This document shows, in pieces, positions 61,629 through 64,000 of a DNA stretch of 64,000 bases; position 1 is the stretch's first letter; each line of letters starts with the position of its first letter. The translations under genes were made by a program, and so were the position numbers. The notes under the pieces are model-generated. The model was not told the DNA's origin, ran no database searches, and saw nothing but the letters and a program-made list of their open reading frames with translations. This DNA is from JBNAVY01 sp049700195 (GTDB lineage Bacteria; Bacillota; Thermoanaerobacteria; Thermoanaerobacterales; Thermoanaerobacteraceae), in NCBI GenBank assembly GCA_049700195.1, contig JBNAVY010000001.1, positions 1 to 64,000 of the forward strand, given 5' to 3'.

Positions 61629-64000
61629 ATGTTTATAAATATAAAGTTTAAAAAATACATTGCAACTCTTTTAATTCTCACTATTGTTTTATCTAATATT
61701 ATTATAACAAATGTTGTTAGGGCAGATACTTCAAGTAAAATGCGGCACGAAAATATAATTAATCTACTTGAAAAAAGATATTATATAGTATTAGATGAAT
61801 GGCATAAAAATGGGATAACAGAAGTTGATGGTTTTTATAAAGTTATACCGGCCTCCGATTTTATTTTAAAAAATAATGCTTATATAGTTAAAAGTCCAAA
61901 AAATGAGGGTTATAAAGGTGATGCTGTTAATCTACAAGGTAATTCTGAAGTAGATATAAATATTGATGTTGAAAATAGTGGCTTATATACTTTAGCTTTT
62001 GATTATTATCCAGTTGACCCTACAAGTGAAAATTTTGAATCGTCAATTAAAATTAATAATGTCTATCAGTATTATGAGTTAAGAAGGATAGTTTTTCCAT
62101 TTGAATGGAAGTATGATAAAAAGGTTTTTGAAAGGGACAGATACCAAAACCAGATTTTACCACAGCAAGTTAAGGTTTTTAAGTGGTATAATAATGTAAA
62201 TATTCAAGATCCAATGCATTTATATGATAAACCAATAGAAATATTTTTACAAAAAGGTAAAAATACAATATCACTTAAAAATATAGGAGAAAATGTTATT
62301 TTAGGTAATTGTTATATAAAATCACAAGAAAATATAATCGATTATGATAAATATTTAGGAAACAGCAAAAATGAGATTGTAAATAATTATTTCAGTGAAT
62401 ATGGTGCAGAACATATTTATAGTAAAAATAATTTAAGGACACGTATAAAAGCTGAAAAAGATCCAGACCTGACACCGTATAATGTAAAATATGATTTATT
62501 TAATATAGTTGATGGTAAGTCATGGAATAGAGCAGGTGATTTAATAACTTGGGAAATAACTGTTGAAAAAAGCGGGTTTTATAATATTTCTTTTAAGGCA
62601 CGACAGGATCAGAAAATAAATAGACCTGTTTTTAGGACATTATATATAGATAATAAAATACCTTTTAAAGAAGCAGAACATATTATGTTTCCATTTACTA
62701 ATTCATGGGAAAATTACTCTTTATCTAATGTTGAAGGAAATTCTTATAAAATTTATCTTACAAAGGGTATACATTTTATTTCACTAGAAGTTGATGCTTC
62801 TTTATTTAGAGAGATAATTGACAGATCAACAGAAATAATTCAACAAATAAATGATTTGTCACTTGAGATAAAAAAATTGACAGGAAATAATATTGACCCT
62901 AATAGAGACTGGGTAATAATGGATTATATTCCTGATATAAAAGTTAGACTTGAGAATTGGCAAAAAGAATTAAAATTAGAGTTAAAAATTTTAAATGATT
63001 TAAATTCCTCTAATTCTACTGAAGCAACTTTTTTAAAAATGGCAATTAATCAATTAGAAATTTTAAAATCAAAGCCAAATGAAATACCTAAAAGACTAAC
63101 TATTCTTTCTGAAGGCTCATCATCAGTATTAGAGTATTTGAGCACCATAATTTCTAACTTAGAAGATAATCCTCTATCTATAAATAAAATATATATTTAT
63201 GGGGACAAAGCTGTTTTACCCGTTCCGAATGTTGGATTATTTGAAAAGTTAAAAGATAGTTTTGAAAGATTTATTTTATCCTTTAAGAGCAACCCATATC
63301 AATTAGCAACAAATACTGGGAATGAGATTAATATTTGGGTAAACCGGCCTAGAAGTTATGTGGAATTAATGCAAAAGATGACTGACAATGAATTTACAAG
63401 TAAAACAGGATATAAAGTTAACTTTTCTGTTATGCCAGATGAAGGTAAACTTATTTTAGCAAGCGCTGCTGGTGAACAGCCTGATGCAGCTTTAGGTATA
63501 AGTAATTGGCTTCCTTATGAATTAGCAATAAGAGGTGCAGTTTATAATTTACGTAATTTTGAAGATTTTGATAAGTATATAAATATCTTTTCACCAGGTG
63601 CATTTCTACCATATATTATAGATGACAAAGTTTATGCTATACCTGAAACACAGGATTTTTGGGTACTCTTTTACAGAAAAGATATATTTGATAAGCTTAA
63701 TTTACCTGTTCCAAATGATTGGAATGATGTAATTAAAATTTTACCTGAACTTCAAAGGTACGGAATGAATTTTTATGATCCTATTGCAGGATATGGTGGT
63801 TTTAAACCATTTATGGTTACAGTACCATTTATATATCAATATAATGGACAGCTCTATAATAGCAATGGTATGTCTACTGCTATTAATTCTGAAAATGATT
63901 TGAAAGGTATAGAACTTATGAGCAATTTGTTTACAACTTACAGTATGCCAATGCAAGTACCGAATTTTTATAATCATTTCAGATATGGGACTTTACCAGT
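61629..64000 (+). CDS. Very large extracellular solute-binding protein with N-terminal carbohydrate-binding-like domains (partial)
   Basis: The frame is open from ATG 61629 (after AGGAGG) to the window edge, at least 790 residues. Seen: a signal peptide at 1-32 ending VVRAD without a lipobox Cys, two beta-sandwich modules (about 90-240 and 270-400, each with a SGxYxxxFxxx pattern and aromatic FPF...W stretches), a helical charged segment at 400-500, and from about 565 a family 1 solute-binding fold (NEINIWVNRP, MPDEGKLILASAAGEQPDAA, VYAIPETQDFWVLFYRKDIF). It follows the lipoprotein by 23 bp, so two binding proteins share one transcript. Permeases probably follow beyond the edge. Confidence 0.85.
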   Translation, partial: MFINIKFKKYIATLLILTIVLSNIIITNVVRADTSSKMRHENIINLLEKRYYIVLDEWHKNGITEVDGFYKVIPASDFILKNNAYIVKSPKNEGYKGDAVNLQGNSEVDINIDVENSGLYTLAFDYYPVDPTSENFESSIKINNVYQYYELRRIVFPFEWKYDKKVFERDRYQNQILPQQVKVFKWYNNVNIQDPMHLYDKPIEIFLQKGKNTISLKNIGENVILGNCYIKSQENIIDYDKYLGNSKNEIVNNYFSEYGAEHIYSKNNLRTRIKAEKDPDLTPYNVKYDLFNIVDGKSWNRAGDLITWEITVEKSGFYNISFKARQDQKINRPVFRTLYIDNKIPFKEAEHIMFPFTNSWENYSLSNVEGNSYKIYLTKGIHFISLEVDASLFREIIDRSTEIIQQINDLSLEIKKLTGNNIDPNRDWVIMDYIPDIKVRLENWQKELKLELKILNDLNSSNSTEATFLKMAINQLEILKSKPNEIPKRLTILSEGSSSVLEYLSTIISNLEDNPLSINKIYIYGDKAVLPVPNVGLFEKLKDSFERFILSFKSNPYQLATNTGNEINIWVNRPRSYVELMQKMTDNEFTSKTGYKVNFSVMPDEGKLILASAAGEQPDAALGISNWLPYELAIRGAVYNLRNFEDFDKYINIFSPGAFLPYIIDDKVYAIPETQDFWVLFYRKDIFDKLNLPVPNDWNDVIKILPELQRYGMNFYDPIAGYGGFKPFMVTVPFIYQYNGQLYNSNGMSTAINSENDLKGIELMSNLFTTYSMPMQVPNFYNHFRYGTLP

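Overview
The window is low-GC, A+T-rich DNA from a Gram-positive, very probably thermophilic anaerobe of the Thermoanaerobacterium/Thermoanaerobacter type (inference). The reasons are strong purine-rich ribosome binding sites, frequent TTG and GTG starts, HPr kinase, a BirA with an N-terminal helix-turn-helix, and a housekeeping block in the order ftsE-ftsX-murein hydrolase-ctpA-PDZ protein-ComB-like-uvrB-uvrA-FHA-FtsW/RodA-PBP-uvrC. No tRNA, rRNA, CRISPR array or intact insertion sequence was seen.

Region 1 (1-20900) is accessory carbohydrate metabolism. It opens with the tail of a SIS-domain sugar isomerase. Next come a GH4 enzyme with the CHEV motif of alpha-galacturonidases (LplD type), an ABC sugar importer without its own ATPase (lipoprotein plus two permeases), and two Gfo/Idh/MocA oxidoreductases. 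A compact three-gene module follows (NAD-dependent epimerase-like, DapA-like lyase, M20 amidohydrolase), then an AEC transporter, glucosamine-6-phosphate deaminase, a BadF-type kinase, a beta-helix lipoprotein broken by one in-frame amber codon, and an SGNH esterase. A recombination scar follows: a decayed second copy of the GH4 promoter and 5' end, fused to the last 64 codons of a MalG-type permease and leading into a second GH4 gene (CNVP motif). An AraC regulator and a divergent putative TIM-barrel glycosidase close the region. The mix suggests use of an oligosaccharide carrying uronic acid and perhaps amino sugar.

Region 2 (20900-47350) is mostly core functions: a PucR/CdaR-like regulator, cell division and peptidoglycan turnover (FtsEX, M23 hydrolase, CtpA), UvrB/UvrA/UvrC repair, envelope synthesis (FHA, FtsW/RodA, class B PBP), a PIG-L deacetylase, YibE/F, BirA, HprK, a PHP phosphoesterase, a ROK sugar kinase, an acyl-CoA synthetase and a YesL-like membrane protein. 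A perfect 51-bp inverted repeat lies between divergent birA and hprK.

Region 3 (47350-64000) is a second, LacI-controlled glycan locus: lacI, GH35, GH2, GH94 phosphorylase, a PF10091/GH144-type glucanase, a second GH35, then two solute-binding protein genes. The second of these is a very large protein that runs off the window end. None of the five enzymes shows a signal peptide, so imported oligosaccharides are probably processed in the cytoplasm. Sites built on GAAACGTTTC lie just downstream of both predicted promoters and once inside lacI, so the locus looks like an autoregulated regulon with possible DNA looping. GH144 plus a GH94 whose N-terminus resembles cyclic beta-1,2-glucan synthases points to beta-1,2-glucan oligosaccharides as the most interesting candidate substrate; this is inference.
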